From: Herbiconiux sp.
GTDB lineage: Bacteria > Actinomycetota > Actinomycetes > Actinomycetales > Microbacteriaceae
Direction: 5' to 3'
DNA length: 64,000 bases
NCBI RefSeq assembly: GCF_004297105.1
Contig: NZ_SCVE01000018.1
Span: 375,456-439,455 of the forward strand
Position 1 is the stretch's first letter. The number at the start of each line of letters is the position of its first letter. The notes below the pieces were generated by a model. It was not told where the DNA came from. It was given only the letters and a program-made list of their open reading frames with translations, and searched no databases. The position numbers and the translations under genes are program-made. Shown here piece by piece: positions 17,843 through 27,473 of the stretch.

Positions 17843-18392
17843 TTACGAGCGCACTGCCTCCTTGCCGCCCATCAGCCCCCTGCGGGTGGCCTGTACGATG
17901 GCCCCTTCGCGGCGGCCGACGCCGAGTTTGCGGTAGGCGGCGCCGAGGTGGTTTGCCGGTGCCTTGGAAAGCGGGTGTGTGACGATCGGATGCGAAGAAG
18001 AGGTAGCGGCAGCGACATGCCGAGATACAACCGCATACGGAGTCTCCGTCGCAGCCAGCAATAGTGGAAAGTCCCGACAGTCTGCCTCAGCGAGCATCTC
18101 CGATGCTTACCGGAGGTGCAACGTCGTGATCTCCAATCATCAGCCCTGAGAGACCAGCATCGTCGAGCTTTTGGATGAACTCCACTTGTTCGATTGGATC
18201 CGTTGGAACACAGAGGCCTACAGTCATCAGAAGCTCGTGCGGCCCCAGCCACTGCTCGGGCAACTGTATCTCACGGCTGTGCGCCCAGAGAACCTCTCGC
18301 GCAAGCCCATCACGTCCCGCCAATACCTTGATGCCTAGGTTGGCGGTCGACACAAGGTCTTCGATCAGCAGTACCGCTCCCGATGATTGCAT
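17843..18392 (-). pseudogene. PucR N-terminal domain fused by decay to a LuxR HTH tail
   Basis: From the ATG at 18392 the frame reads EDLVSTANLGIKVLAGRDGL and PEQWLGPHELLMTVGLCVP, closely matching the N-terminus of the PucR regulator at 10370-11782. Near 18095 the frame breaks; the adjacent frame resumes with EADCRDFPLLLAATETPY then AVVSRHVAAATSSS, again matching that PucR. It then switches at about 17990 to NHLGAAYRKLGVGRREGAIV, the end of a LuxR-type HTH. So it is a frameshifted PucR fragment joined to an unrelated regulator's C-terminus, with no HTH_30. It is almost certainly non-functional as a PucR. Confidence 0.82.
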
Positions 18393-18763
18393 GATCAGAT
18401 GATGACTCAATAAATCTGAGCATTTCATATCATCGAACAGAAGAATGCATCTGACGAGGCAGCTCTTGGTCGAGGCACTCCATCGCATTGGGTGGGGGCT
18501 GGAGGATCCGAAGACACCTGCTCTCGACGCAAGAACCCATAGCGCAGAGTGATCCGGACCGCCCGTTCAATGCATCTCGATCGGAGGAGAATCCTCGACC
18601 GCCCACTTGGAGCTCCACATCCTAGACAACCAGCCCAGAGTTGGCTGCCGACCAGGTCGCGATCCCCGAGCGCGACCTACGAGCCCGTGGTATCAATTAT
18701 TCACTTTGAGTCGAGTAAGGCGAGAGGTTATCTCAGCAGCCACGTGCGGCCGTAGGACCGCCG
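18393..18763. other. Gene-free stretch between PucR remnant and carboxyltransferase
   Basis: About 370 bases with no reading frame resembling a known protein. The right end lies downstream of the carboxyltransferase stop and shows only weak GC-rich inverted repeats (around 18740-18760). The left end would be the old promoter of the PucR remnant. Confidence 0.5.
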
Positions 18764-20341
18764 CTAAGGCCGGTAAGTGGGACCATTCTTCTCTCCCGCC
18801 TTCGCAGACGCACCGGCCAGCTCAAGCATGCTGAAAAGCCGCATCCTGGTGTCACGTGGATCGATGATGTCCTCGATTCCGAACTTCTTGATCGTGCGCC
18901 AGGGCGAATTCTGGTTCTCGTACCGCGTCTTGAGCTCTGCGCGCAACGCCTCGGGATCCTCAGCTGCAGCCAGCTCAGCGCCGTGCGCGGCCTCAAGGCC
19001 GGCCTCGAGCGGCAAGTCACCCCAAATGCCGGTTGGCCAGGCGAAGTGCATGCTCTGCGGATTTGCATTGCCGGTCGCGGCCGCCGCAAGTCCGTAGGAA
19101 CGGCGGATCTGGATTGTGTAGACAGGTACGGTAACCATCTGAATCGCGTGCACGGCACGGATACCCGCCCGCATGACGCCGCTGCGCTCAGCCTCAGGAC
19201 CAATCATGAAGCCGGGCACGTCAGCGAAGTAGACGATTGGCAAGTGGAACGTGTCGCACATCTGCGTGAAGCGCGCCTGCTTCTCCGAGGCTGGCCGATC
19301 CAACGCTCCAGCATTGACGAGCGGGTTCGATGCGATCACTCCAACCGGGTAGCCACCGATGCGCGCCATACCCGTGATCACGGCATCACCGAAATTCTCC
19401 GCTACCTCGAAGAACGAATCCTCGTCAACGATCTCCTCGACGATCGGCCGCACGTCAAACGGTGCCCTGGTGTCGGTCGGCATCAGGTCTAGTAGCGTAT
19501 TGCCCTGCCGCTCGAGGCTCTTAACGAACGGCGCACGCGGCGGCAGCTCATCGACGCTGCCGGGCATGTACTCGAGGAAGATGCGCGCCTGATCGATTGC
19601 GTCCTCGTCGTCGATCGCCTCATTGTCGATGAGACCGGAGTAGACGGTATGGATCTGGCTGCCTCCGAGATCCAGCTTGTCGATGTCGAGGCCCAGTGCC
19701 TGCTTTACAAGCGGCGGGCCACCAGCGAAGAGGCACGCCTGATCCTTGGTCATGACGGAGAAGTGCGACATACCCGCGCGCGCCGCGGAGGATCCGGCAG
19801 TCGGCCCCATCACGGCCGCAATCACGGGCACCCGCGTGAGCAGCTCGGCGATCGGGAAGATCGGCTCGGCCGAGACGAGGTGCGGGTAGCCGATCTCCTC
19901 TTGAATCGCGACCGTGCCGCCCACGCCATGGATGAGCAGGATCAGCGGCACCCGGTAGGTATAGGCCACCTCCTCGATGAAGCCACCCCAGCCGCCCTTG
20001 ACCTTCGAGAGGTGCATTCCGGTGCCACCACCCTGCACGGTGAAATCCTCCGCGCCAATCGCAACGAGGCGTCCGTCGACGCGCGCGAGCCCGCAGAGAA
20101 AGGACGGTGGCATCTCACCCTCGACGCTCGGAGTCGTCACGAACATGCCGAACTCGACGAATGTGCCGGGATCAGCGAGCCGGTCGATGCGCTCGCGCGC
20201 CGTCAGGCGCCCCAGTGCGTGCTCACGATCGATGCGCCGCTGTCCGCCCGCCCGGAGCGCCCACTCGCGGCGCTCTTCGAGATGACTGATCAGACTAGCC
20301 CAATCCTCCGACATGGTCTCCGTTTCGGTGCACTTTTCCAT
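18764..20341 (-). CDS. Acyl-CoA carboxylase carboxyltransferase (beta) subunit
   Basis: The 525-residue protein has both crotonase-fold halves of the biotin-dependent carboxyltransferases: N-half with RIDREHALGRLTARERIDRL and DFTVQGGGTGMHLSKVKG, C-half with GMARIGGYPVGVIASNP, FADVPGFMIGPEAERSGVMR and the oxyanion-hole glycines. It moves the carboxyl group from biotin to an acyl-CoA of the propionyl-, methylcrotonyl- or geranyl-CoA type; the acyl specificity cannot be read. Its partner is presumably the biotin carboxylase/BCCP gene at 24899-26671. AAGGAGG precedes the chosen ATG. It lies downstream of the tetR gene on the same strand with a 72-bp gap, so they probably share a promoter. Confidence 0.93.
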   Translation of the reverse strand: MEKCTETETMSEDWASLISHLEERREWALRAGGQRRIDREHALGRLTARERIDRLADPGTFVEFGMFVTTPSVEGEMPPSFLCGLARVDGRLVAIGAEDFTVQGGGTGMHLSKVKGGWGGFIEEVAYTYRVPLILLIHGVGGTVAIQEEIGYPHLVSAEPIFPIAELLTRVPVIAAVMGPTAGSSAARAGMSHFSVMTKDQACLFAGGPPLVKQALGLDIDKLDLGGSQIHTVYSGLIDNEAIDDEDAIDQARIFLEYMPGSVDELPPRAPFVKSLERQGNTLLDLMPTDTRAPFDVRPIVEEIVDEDSFFEVAENFGDAVITGMARIGGYPVGVIASNPLVNAGALDRPASEKQARFTQMCDTFHLPIVYFADVPGFMIGPEAERSGVMRAGIRAVHAIQMVTVPVYTIQIRRSYGLAAAATGNANPQSMHFAWPTGIWGDLPLEAGLEAAHGAELAAAEDPEALRAELKTRYENQNSPWRTIKKFGIEDIIDPRDTRMRLFSMLELAGASAKAGEKNGPTYRP

Positions 20342-20413
20342 ACTGCAGTCCTCCTTGACTTTGGTCTGTGTCGTTGCGAGCTTCTACGCGCGTCGGCCGG
20401 AATCTGGTGCCGC

Positions 20414-21076
20414 TCACAAGGCGGCGGCTTCCTCGACAACCAGACCCGGAGCCCCCGGTTTCGCGGCGGCCGATTCGCACACATCGCATCGGGTGAAATT
20501 GCGGATCCACGCTTCGACCTTCGTCTCAGGGTCGATGCGGCCCGCGAGGGTGTCGTCGATGATCAGGTTGACGCTAACGCCCCACGTTACTCCGATAAGA
20601 TCATCGGCCACCGCGCCAGCGTCGAGATGCTCACACACCTCGCCCGCATCCTGCGCCTGGCGCAACGCCTTGAGCACGATCTTGGTCCACGCCTGCAAGT
20701 AGGCGCGCGTCTCCTCGCGCAGCAGCGGTTCCACTACGCCCTCAATGTAGAAGAAGAGGAACGTCTTCACTATCGCAACGCGCACCGTATCGGTCGGCAG
20801 CGTATCCCGTAGCAACGCCCTCACCGCACCAAGCCCAGAGGAGTCCCGCATAATCACGCGCTGCCGCTCGGCCTCGATCGATGCCGAGCGGCGCAGCACC
20901 TCGATGAGCAGACCATCGCGGTTGACGAAGTAATGGGCGATCACGCCCGTCGACCAGTTGGATCGTTGCGCGACCTCGCGCAACGTCACTCCGTCGAGCC
21001 CTTTCTCGCTGATCAGTTCAAGCACTACGTCTGAGATCTCCCGACGTCGCTCCTCGTGATCGATGACCTTTGGCAT
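20414..21076 (-). CDS. TetR-family transcriptional regulator
   Basis: The protein of 220 residues has a TetR_N HTH: ISEKGLDGVTLREVAQRS followed by NWSTGVIAHYFVNRDGLLIEVL. The C-terminal ligand domain is helical and includes several Cys near the end (CDVC). GAGGAG stands before the ATG giving MPKVIDHEERR, preferred to the upstream ATG at 21121. It is divergent from an ABC binding protein gene and upstream of the carboxyltransferase. A 21-bp motif 110 bp upstream also occurs before the large catabolic operon at 34230, so this TetR probably represses its own unit and that operon, with an acyl-CoA as likely inducer. The inducer is inference. Confidence 0.9.
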   Translation of the reverse strand: MPKVIDHEERRREISDVVLELISEKGLDGVTLREVAQRSNWSTGVIAHYFVNRDGLLIEVLRRSASIEAERQRVIMRDSSGLGAVRALLRDTLPTDTVRVAIVKTFLFFYIEGVVEPLLREETRAYLQAWTKIVLKALRQAQDAGEVCEHLDAGAVADDLIGVTWGVSVNLIIDDTLAGRIDPETKVEAWIRNFTRCDVCESAAAKPGAPGLVVEEAAAL

Positions 21077-21185
21077 GTACACACTCTCCTCACAGCTCGC
21101 GGCGTAAGGCGAGCATCTCACGCCGCTGAAAGGAGAACGACCGCGATAACCGTGGTCGACATCATTGATGCGGCGTGCATCTTAT

Positions 21186-21206
21186 TTATAACATACGTTC
21201 GACATA
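21186..21206. promoter_or_regulatory. 21-bp motif, candidate TetR operator (copy 1)
   Basis: Consensus TTATAACAwACGTkCGA followed by mATA; 18 of 21 bases match the copy at 34287-34307 (opposite strand). It lies between the tetR-carboxyltransferase unit and the divergent binding-protein gene. The centre is ACGT with partial dyad symmetry. Confidence 0.62.
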
Positions 21207-21329
21207 CTTGCGATTTCCGCTTAGTATGCAAATGCGGCATCCGATTCTCTACCTCAGAGGCGCGGGTCCGCGCTCAACCCGACAGGGGGCCGCACCAGTC
21301 CGCGATCCCTGCACATCCAAGGAGCAATC

Positions 21330-22457
21330 ATGAAACAACGACGTTATCTTCTCCCCGGAATCGCTCTCGCCTGCGGACTCGCACTTGCCATCACCGGCTG
21401 CAGCGGCAATGGCGGAAACCGAGCCAACGCCTCCGATTTCGATCCGGAAGTCTTCCCGGATTCCACCTATGGCGATCTCTCAGGCGACATCATTCTCCAC
21501 GACGGCAGCGGTGGCGCGACGCTCGACGCCTACACCGACACCTTCCTCAAGCGTTTCCAGGAGCGCACCGGCGTCAACACCAAGACCGAGTTCAACGGAG
21601 ACCAGTCGAAGTTCTTCGCGGCGGCGGAATCGGGCAACGTACCGTGGAGCGCGATCGCCTTCCCGACTGTCGCCGACTTCGTGAAGGCACGCGACGGGGG
21701 CTACCTGCAGAAGATCGACACCTCGAAGGTGCACACCGACGAACTCGAGGACGGCACTTACGACGACTATGGCTTCTACACGCAGCGCTACACGGCAAAC
21801 ATCGCGTACAACACCGACTCTTTCCCCGACGGCAAGGGGCCTCAAAATGCGAAGGACTTCTTCGACACGGAGAAGTTCCCCGGCAAGCGCTGCCTCTACG
21901 ACTACCCGCAGCTGGCAAGCACCCTCGAACTCCCTCTCATCGCCGACGGCGTGAGCCACGACGACCTCTATCCGCTCGACCTGGATCGCGCGTTCAAGAA
22001 GCTCGACACCATCAAGGACGACATCGTCTGGTACAGCGACGGCGATTCCGCGATCCGATACCTCACGAGCGGCGAGTGCGACATGGGCACCATTTGGAGC
22101 GGCCGGGGATTCAACGCGGTGGTGAAGGATGACGCACCCATCGAGATGGTGTGGGACGATGCGCAGATCGCTGACGCAGTGCTCGCTGTGCCGAAGGACG
22201 CGCCGAGCCCCGAGGCCGGCCAGGCGCTACTCGCGATGAACATCGACGACAAGGAGTCGTACGCCAACTTCGTGAACAAGATCACCTACACGACCCAGTT
22301 CACGGACCCGGCTGCACTTGACGGCGTGGATGAGGACGTCAAGCCGTGGCTCGCGACGAAAGAGAACACAGCGAACGGATACAATCTCGATTCTCAGTGG
22401 TACGCCGAGAACCTCGACGATATCCTCAGCAAGTTCAACGCCTACTTGCAGAGCTAG
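21330..22457 (+). CDS. ABC transporter substrate-binding lipoprotein (PotD/AfuA-like)
   Basis: The 375-residue protein has a signal peptide with lipobox LAITGCSG (Cys24), so it would be anchored outside the membrane. The mature part is a periplasmic-binding-protein type 2 fold: LSGDIILHDGSGGATLDAY, AIAFPTVADFVKARDGG, ANIAYNTDSFPDG, GTIWSGRGFNAV. It fits the polyamine/iron/organic-acid group that uses a PotA-like ATPase and paired permeases. Those partners are in the operon at 23741-34230. It is transcribed away from tetR with the shared 21-bp motif in between, and ends before a strong hairpin. The ligand is unknown; acidic residues are abundant. Confidence 0.93.
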   Translation: MKQRRYLLPGIALACGLALAITGCSGNGGNRANASDFDPEVFPDSTYGDLSGDIILHDGSGGATLDAYTDTFLKRFQERTGVNTKTEFNGDQSKFFAAAESGNVPWSAIAFPTVADFVKARDGGYLQKIDTSKVHTDELEDGTYDDYGFYTQRYTANIAYNTDSFPDGKGPQNAKDFFDTEKFPGKRCLYDYPQLASTLELPLIADGVSHDDLYPLDLDRAFKKLDTIKDDIVWYSDGDSAIRYLTSGECDMGTIWSGRGFNAVVKDDAPIEMVWDDAQIADAVLAVPKDAPSPEAGQALLAMNIDDKESYANFVNKITYTTQFTDPAALDGVDEDVKPWLATKENTANGYNLDSQWYAENLDDILSKFNAYLQS

Positions 22458-22477
22458 GGAAGATTCGGCCTCTGAGC

Positions 22478-22525
22478 TGACCCCGGGAGTCGGACTGAAA
22501 GAATCAGTTCCGCCTCCCGGGGTCA
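22478..22525 (+). terminator. Long hairpin after the binding-protein gene
   Basis: TGACCCCGGGAG (22478-22489) pairs perfectly with CTCCCGGGGTCA (22514-22525). The inner 24 bases hold a second short pairing (ACTGA/TCAGT). It begins 20 bases after the stop codon and is followed by CTGCTTTATG, a weak T run. It is a likely terminator for the binding-protein transcript. Confidence 0.72.
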
Positions 22526-22681
22526 CTGCTTTATGACGAACAGAGTTCCTTGACCCAACCGCAGCGCGAACGAGCGTACGTCGCTCAAAGTGATATGGAT
22601 GGCAGAGCCGTCCCGACACGCAGATGTGGCCTCACGCTGGGCGGTAAGGCATCTCTATCAGCGATGGAAGATGCATAAGTG

Positions 22682-23630
22682 ATGAAGCAGTCGTACTCGT
22701 TCGAGGTGAAGTCCGCTCTTGCAACGGTTCGTTGCGGGCGAGTCTCCGTTCGCGTCGGCAGAAGAGACAGAGCTGCCAGTAGCCGGCATTGCCCGAGGTA
22801 TCGAATTCAGGGCGAGAAAGACTTGCGTCCAGAGCCGAGGGGTCAGCCCGCGAAGATACCGGACGAGACATTGGAGCTGATCGAGGTCGAGCGGCTTCTT
22901 CGCGAAGTCGAGTACCTCCAGGGAGAGAACTTAGCTGGGAAAATCGCGGAGCTGGAGGGAACACGAACATGGCTCCGAGCCACGGCCTCCGTGATCCTCA
23001 ATGCAGAGCACGCTCTCAACGACCCCCTGCGCGGCCGCGGGCTTGGCGAGGCCGACATGTATCACCAAGGCCAAGCTCGATGCGGAGGATCCGCATACGA
23101 AGTTCAAGGCCGAGACCCGGCATCAGTTCAACCGGTTCAAGCACCGTTACGGGCATCGCGATAGTCCTGACAGTCTGCGCAAGGCTAACTGGGTGTTGCA
23201 TAGATGAGGAGTGTTGAAGCTCATCTGCACGTTGGGGCCACAGTGTAAGGTCCCGTGCCGGAAATATTGCGACTCAGGCTAAGGCGAAGTCGGCAAGACT
23301 GTGCCGAACCCGGCCGCCTTCGAAAACGCCGCTGGAAACTTCCCTGGCTCTTCTAAAGCGGGGACAGAAATCGATCGTTCTCGGTATCGGGGCGTCCAGT
23401 TCTCAGCAGGCCACTTGGCGCAAGCTCGGCACCGAACGTGCTGATGTCTCGCGAGGACGACTGTCTCGACTACACCATCATGGAAGCGCTTCTTGGGCAC
23501 CTCAAGGACGAGTTCTATTTCAGCACCACATTCACCTCGACGGACCTCTTGATCGCCACGATCGATGTCGAACAGATTCAGTACCGAGCAAGGACCCTTC
23601 AACGCTGAAGGGCCTGTTCCCGGTACGTTG
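22682..23630 (+). pseudogene. Decayed IS3-family (IS150-type) transposase
   Basis: Fragments in shifting frames follow the order of an IS150-group element. OrfA begins MKQSYSFEVKSAL, then in another frame QRFVAGESPF, then GEKDLRPEPRGQPAKIPDE and VERLLREVEYLQGEN. The OrfB N-terminal region appears as NAEHALNDPL and KLDAEDPHTKFKAETRHQF with RFKHRYGHR, then GEVGKTVPNP, and the catalytic end as CLDYTIMEALLGHLKDEFYF with a decayed IQYRA tail. Frameshifts, stop codons and loss of the first two catalytic Asp regions make it non-functional. Ends were not defined. It separates the binding-protein gene from the rest of its transporter operon. Confidence 0.72.
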
Positions 23631-23740
23631 TCGGGCCCAGGTACTTACCGTGTGACCCGCTGCCACCGCGATTGACCAGCCCAACGAAACGGGGACCAGC
23701 CAGGTCATCATGAGCCCGGGGCGCCTTTCGTTGCTCCGAA

Positions 23741-24817
23741 TCAAGCCGTGGCGGGTGCCCGGGTCTCGAGGCGCACCATGGCTTCTGGATCCCAAGCGAC
23801 CGTGACCGGCGCCCCTTGGGTGAGATGTTCGGCGCTCAGGTGGGTGTCAATATGCAGCAGCGCCTCTCCCGCTCGCACCGTCACCTTGGTTGAACTGCCC
23901 ATGAAGTTCACGAGCTCGACCGTGCCGTCGAGCGCGTAGTGGCCAGCCGGCTGCGACTCCCCCATCGCGTCCACGACAACTATGTCCTCGGGACGCAGTG
24001 AGTATCGTCCATCGCCTTCGAGCTCGACCGGATCACCACCGACCGCGCGGATGCCTGCCAGGTCGCTCGCCAGAATATTGGTATCGCCGAGGAAGCGCGC
24101 CACGAACTCGGTCTCGGGGTGGTTGTACACCTTCTCAGGGGCGCCTCGCTGCACGATACCCCCGTCGTCCATCACGACGACCGTGTCAGAGAGGAGGAAG
24201 GCTTCCTCCTGGTCGTGTGTCACATATACGGCGGTGGTGCCGGTCTCCTGCTGAATCCGCCGGAGCTCAGCACCCAGCTGCTGCCGGAGCTTGCGATCGA
24301 GCGCGCCAAGAGGCTCGTCAAGCAGCAGTACGTCGGGCTCATAGACCAGGGCGCGCGCGATCGCGACGCGCTGCTGCTGGCCGCCGCTGATCTGGCCTGG
24401 CATGCGGTCCGCGAGGTGGCTGAGTCCCACCAGATCGAGCACGCGATCCACTTTCTCCCTGCGTGCCGCTTTGTCGATCTTGCGGGTCTTGAGCGGGAAG
24501 TCGATGTTGTCGCGCACGCTCAGATGCGGGAAAAGGGCGTAGTGCTGGAAGACGAAACCAATGTTGCGCTCCTGGATCGCGACATTCGTGACGTCACGAT
24601 TTCCGATGATGATAGCACCTTCGGTGGGGGTGATAAGCCCGGAGATGATCCGGAGCAGTGTCGTCTTGCCTGAACCGCTCGGTCCGAGCAGCGTGCAGAA
24701 GGTGCCCGGCTGGATCATGAGGTCGGTCTCGTGTAGCGCTTGGAAGCCGTTGTCGAAGGTGTGGGCCACGCCCTGGATCGTGACTGGGAGCGCAGTGCGC
24801 TCGGATACGTTCGCCAT
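23741..24817 (-). CDS. ABC transporter ATPase (PotA-like)
   Basis: The 358-residue ATPase has Walker [12 protein letters not shown]-loop [14 protein letters not shown], signature [17 protein letters not shown], Walker [12 protein letters not shown] and the H-loop [11 protein letters not shown], followed by a TOBE domain (about 270-350) as in PotA, FbpC and other organic-solute/iron importers. It is the last gene of the operon that begins at 34230 and powers the fused permease at 30881-32659 with the lipoprotein at 21330-22457. An 81-bp gap separates it from the biotin carboxylase gene. Confidence 0.95.
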   Translation of the reverse strand: MANVSERTALPVTIQGVAHTFDNGFQALHETDLMIQPGTFCTLLGPSGSGKTTLLRIISGLITPTEGAIIIGNRDVTNVAIQERNIGFVFQHYALFPHLSVRDNIDFPLKTRKIDKAARREKVDRVLDLVGLSHLADRMPGQISGGQQQRVAIARALVYEPDVLLLDEPLGALDRKLRQQLGAELRRIQQETGTTAVYVTHDQEEAFLLSDTVVVMDDGGIVQRGAPEKVYNHPETEFVARFLGDTNILASDLAGIRAVGGDPVELEGDGRYSLRPEDIVVVDAMGESQPAGHYALDGTVELVNFMGSSTKVTVRAGEALLHIDTHLSAEHLTQGAPVTVAWDPEAMVRLETRAPATA

Positions 24818-24898
24818 GAGGTTCTCCGTGTTTCTGTTCTGGCCTGTTCGGGGGGGAGGTATCGAGTTCTGGACGTGAGGATCAGTGGTACTGCGCCG

Positions 24899-26671
24899 TC
24901 ATCCGTCCCCTTCGAGAAGCACGAGCAGGTCTCCCGAAGTCACGGGCTGCCCGGCGGCGACCTTGACCTCGCGTACCGTACTCGCGGCCGTCGCACGGAT
25001 TGGGAGCTCCATCTTCATCGCTTCGATCACAAGGAGCACGTCGCCGACACCAACGGCGTCGCCCGGTACGACGTCGACGCGCGTCACCTCCCCGCGCATC
25101 GGAGCGACGAAGACGCCGCTGTCAGTGTTGCCCGCCACGGCCCGGCGGCGCTTCGCGCGGGGACGTTGGGGGACAGCCTCAGCGGCCTCGACAGCAAACG
25201 CTCCCGGATTTGCGCGCACCGTGGCGCGGCGTCCGTCGACCTCGATCACGAAGGTGTCGAGTGCGAGCGGGGCCGGCGAGGCGATCTCGCCGGAGTCGGC
25301 CACCACGCCTTCGGGCGTCCACTCGTTCTCGATCCACTGGGTGTAAACCTCGAACCCACCTTCGTAGCCAGTGAACGCCGGCGTCTCGACGATGGATCGG
25401 TGGAACGGGATCAGCGTTGCGATGCCATGCACATGGTATTCCGCCAACGCGCGTCTAGCCCGTTCGAGGGCCTCCTCGCGCGTGCGTCCAGTGACGATGA
25501 GCTTTGCGAGCAGCGAGTCGAAGGTGCCGCTGATCTGCGTGCCGGACCCTGCGTCGGTGTCAAGGCGAACACCCTCGCCCTCGGGAGCGATCCAGGCAGT
25601 CACCCGCCCCTGACTGGGCAGGAAGCCGGAGAGCGGATCCTCCGCGTTAATGCGGAACTCGATCGCGTGCCCAATGGGCTCCGGATCGGCGTCCAGGCTC
25701 AGCCGCTCGCCGCGGGCGATTCGGAACTGCTCGCGCACGAGGTCGATCCCGAACGCCTCTTCCGAGACCGGGTGCTCAACTTGCAGACGGGTATTCACCT
25801 CGAGGAAGGTGGAGCGGCCGTCCGGCGACACTAGGAACTCGACGGTTCCCGCCCCGACGTAGCCTACCTCACGGAAGATGCGGCGCGATCCCTCGACGAG
25901 GTCGGCCCGGATGCCTGCGTCGAGGTACGGCGCGGGCGCCTCCTCGATCACTTTCTGATTGCGCCGCTGCAGCGAGCAGTCGCGCGTGCCGACGACCACA
26001 ACGTTACCGTGCTCATCGGCGATGACCTGCGTCTCGACGTGACGGGGGCGATCAAGGAACACCTCGACGAAGCACTCTTCGCGGCCGAATGCCGTGCGGG
26101 CCTCGTCGCGGGCGCTCCGCAGCTGCGACTCAACCTCGTTCTCCGAGCGAACAACGCGCAGCCCACGACCACCGCCCCCAAACACCGCTTTGATGGCGAT
26201 GGGGTACCCGTGCTCGGCGCCGAATGCGGCGACCTGCTCTGCGGACTCCACATAGCCGTCGGTTGACGGCAGCAGGGGGGCATCTGCGGCAGCGGCAGCG
26301 GCGCGGGCTGACACTTTGTCACCCAGTCGGTCGATGACTTCGCCACTCGGGCCGATCCAGATGAGCCCCTCCGCGGCCACTCGCCTCGCGAAGTCCGCGT
26401 TCTCGGAAAGGAAGCCGTAGCCGGGGTGGATCGCGTTGGCGCCGGAGCGGCGAGCGATGGCGATGAGCTTTTCCGCGTCGAGGTAGGTTTCCGCGGGCGT
26501 CTCGCCGTCGAGCGCGTACGCCTCATCCACGAGTTCCAGGAAACCGGCGTTGAAGTCCGAGTCGGCATAAACGCCCACCGAACGGATACCCTCCGCTCGG
26601 GCTCCGCGCGCGATCCGCGCGGCGATCTCACCGCGATTCGCGATGAGGACCTTCGTGACATTGTGGTTCAT
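24899..26671 (-). CDS. Acyl-CoA carboxylase alpha subunit: biotin carboxylase plus BCCP
   Basis: The 590-residue protein starts VTKVLIANRGEIAARIARGA, the biotin carboxylase N-domain. It continues with the ATP-grasp region (AVFGGGGRGLRVV, KVIEEAPAP, EFLVSPDGRSTFLEVNTRL with QVEHPVSE, then GIDLVREQ) and ends with a biotinyl domain whose EAMKMELP carries the biotin lysine (Lys553). CAGGAGAAGC precedes the ATG, which excludes the longer frame. It carboxylates its own biotin with bicarbonate and ATP. The carboxyltransferase partner is encoded 5 kb away at 18764-20341 under the same motif. Such alpha subunits occur in propionyl-, methylcrotonyl- and geranyl-CoA carboxylases. Confidence 0.95.
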   Translation of the reverse strand: MNHNVTKVLIANRGEIAARIARGARAEGIRSVGVYADSDFNAGFLELVDEAYALDGETPAETYLDAEKLIAIARRSGANAIHPGYGFLSENADFARRVAAEGLIWIGPSGEVIDRLGDKVSARAAAAAADAPLLPSTDGYVESAEQVAAFGAEHGYPIAIKAVFGGGGRGLRVVRSENEVESQLRSARDEARTAFGREECFVEVFLDRPRHVETQVIADEHGNVVVVGTRDCSLQRRNQKVIEEAPAPYLDAGIRADLVEGSRRIFREVGYVGAGTVEFLVSPDGRSTFLEVNTRLQVEHPVSEEAFGIDLVREQFRIARGERLSLDADPEPIGHAIEFRINAEDPLSGFLPSQGRVTAWIAPEGEGVRLDTDAGSGTQISGTFDSLLAKLIVTGRTREEALERARRALAEYHVHGIATLIPFHRSIVETPAFTGYEGGFEVYTQWIENEWTPEGVVADSGEIASPAPLALDTFVIEVDGRRATVRANPGAFAVEAAEAVPQRPRAKRRRAVAGNTDSGVFVAPMRGEVTRVDVVPGDAVGVGDVLLVIEAMKMELPIRATAASTVREVKVAAGQPVTSGDLLVLLEGDG

Positions 26672-26702
26672 GCTTCTCCTGGGATTCGGGGCCACGGTAT
26701 GC

Positions 26703-27455
26703 TCACCGGCCGGTCGACGATGGGAAGAGATGTTCGAGGGCGGCCTGCGTGTTCTGCAGCGCTGCGGGGCGGAGGGCCGGGGCGACTCCGGGATAGCAAT
26801 GGTCGACGATCCGTTCGGCATCGCGGTGGAGCTGGTCGGCAACCTCACGGACGCGGTCGACGCGGGCTCGGCGATGGGCGAGGTTCCAGCCGAGGACCTC
26901 ATAAGCGTCCTTACGCGAGCGGCCGTGGCCGGGGTGCACCGCCCGCAGCCCTGGCAGGGCGAGCGCCGTCTCGAGCGAGGTGAGGTAGTCGGTCGCCGAG
27001 CCGTCGGGGTAGTCGATCATGGTGGGACCATCGCCGAGCGCGGTATCACCCGTGAAGAGCACGCCGGCCTCCTCGCCCCAAACCATCACCGAGTCGTGGG
27101 TATGACCCGGTGTCGGGATCACGCGGAGCTCGCCAAATGAGGTCTCGATGCACCCAGGCAACCCGGTGAAGAGGCTGTGCAACCGCACCTCAGGTTGGCG
27201 CAGCGCGACCCGCCACAGATTGCCGAGATGATCGTCGTGGGCGTGTGTGACGATGACGTCGCTCAGGCGCATGTCTCGACGCTCGAGCTCGGCCTCGACA
27301 GACGCGAGATGCACTGGGTCGTCGGGTCCCGGGTCGATAAGCACGGCATCCGCGCATCCGGGCGAACCCACGATCCATGAGTTCGTGCCATCCTGGGTGT
27401 ACTCCGAAGCGTTGGACGCGGTCACGCGGATCACATCGTACGGGCTGGCACTCAT
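26703..27455 (-). CDS. Metallo-beta-lactamase-fold hydrolase (LACTB2-like)
   Basis: The 250-residue protein has the MBL zinc motif THAHDDH, then PTPGHTHDSV, LFTGDTAL and HPGHGR as further metal ligands, with the C-terminal helical region of LACTB2-type proteins. These are often encoded with acyl-CoA catabolic genes and may hydrolyse thioesters or related bonds; antibiotic resistance is not indicated. It lies between the NUDIX gene and the biotin carboxylase gene in the operon. The substrate is unknown. Confidence 0.9.
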   Translation of the reverse strand: MSASPYDVIRVTASNASEYTQDGTNSWIVGSPGCADAVLIDPGPDDPVHLASVEAELERRDMRLSDVIVTHAHDDHLGNLWRVALRQPEVRLHSLFTGLPGCIETSFGELRVIPTPGHTHDSVMVWGEEAGVLFTGDTALGDGPTMIDYPDGSATDYLTSLETALALPGLRAVHPGHGRSRKDAYEVLGWNLAHRRARVDRVREVADQLHRDAERIVDHCYPGVAPALRPAALQNTQAALEHLFPSSTGR

Positions 27456-27473
27456 CCTCGATCTCCTGCATTC

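Noticed and set aside
23595..23612. CCCTTCA-ACGC-TGAAGGG hairpin as terminator of the ABC ATPase transcript
   Set aside because: It is 130 bp beyond the stop codon, has no T tract on that strand and lies in the decayed IS remnant.
26703..27455. Metallo-beta-lactamase as an antibiotic-resistance gene
   Set aside because: The protein is LACTB2-like, has no signal peptide and sits in an acyl-CoA operon.
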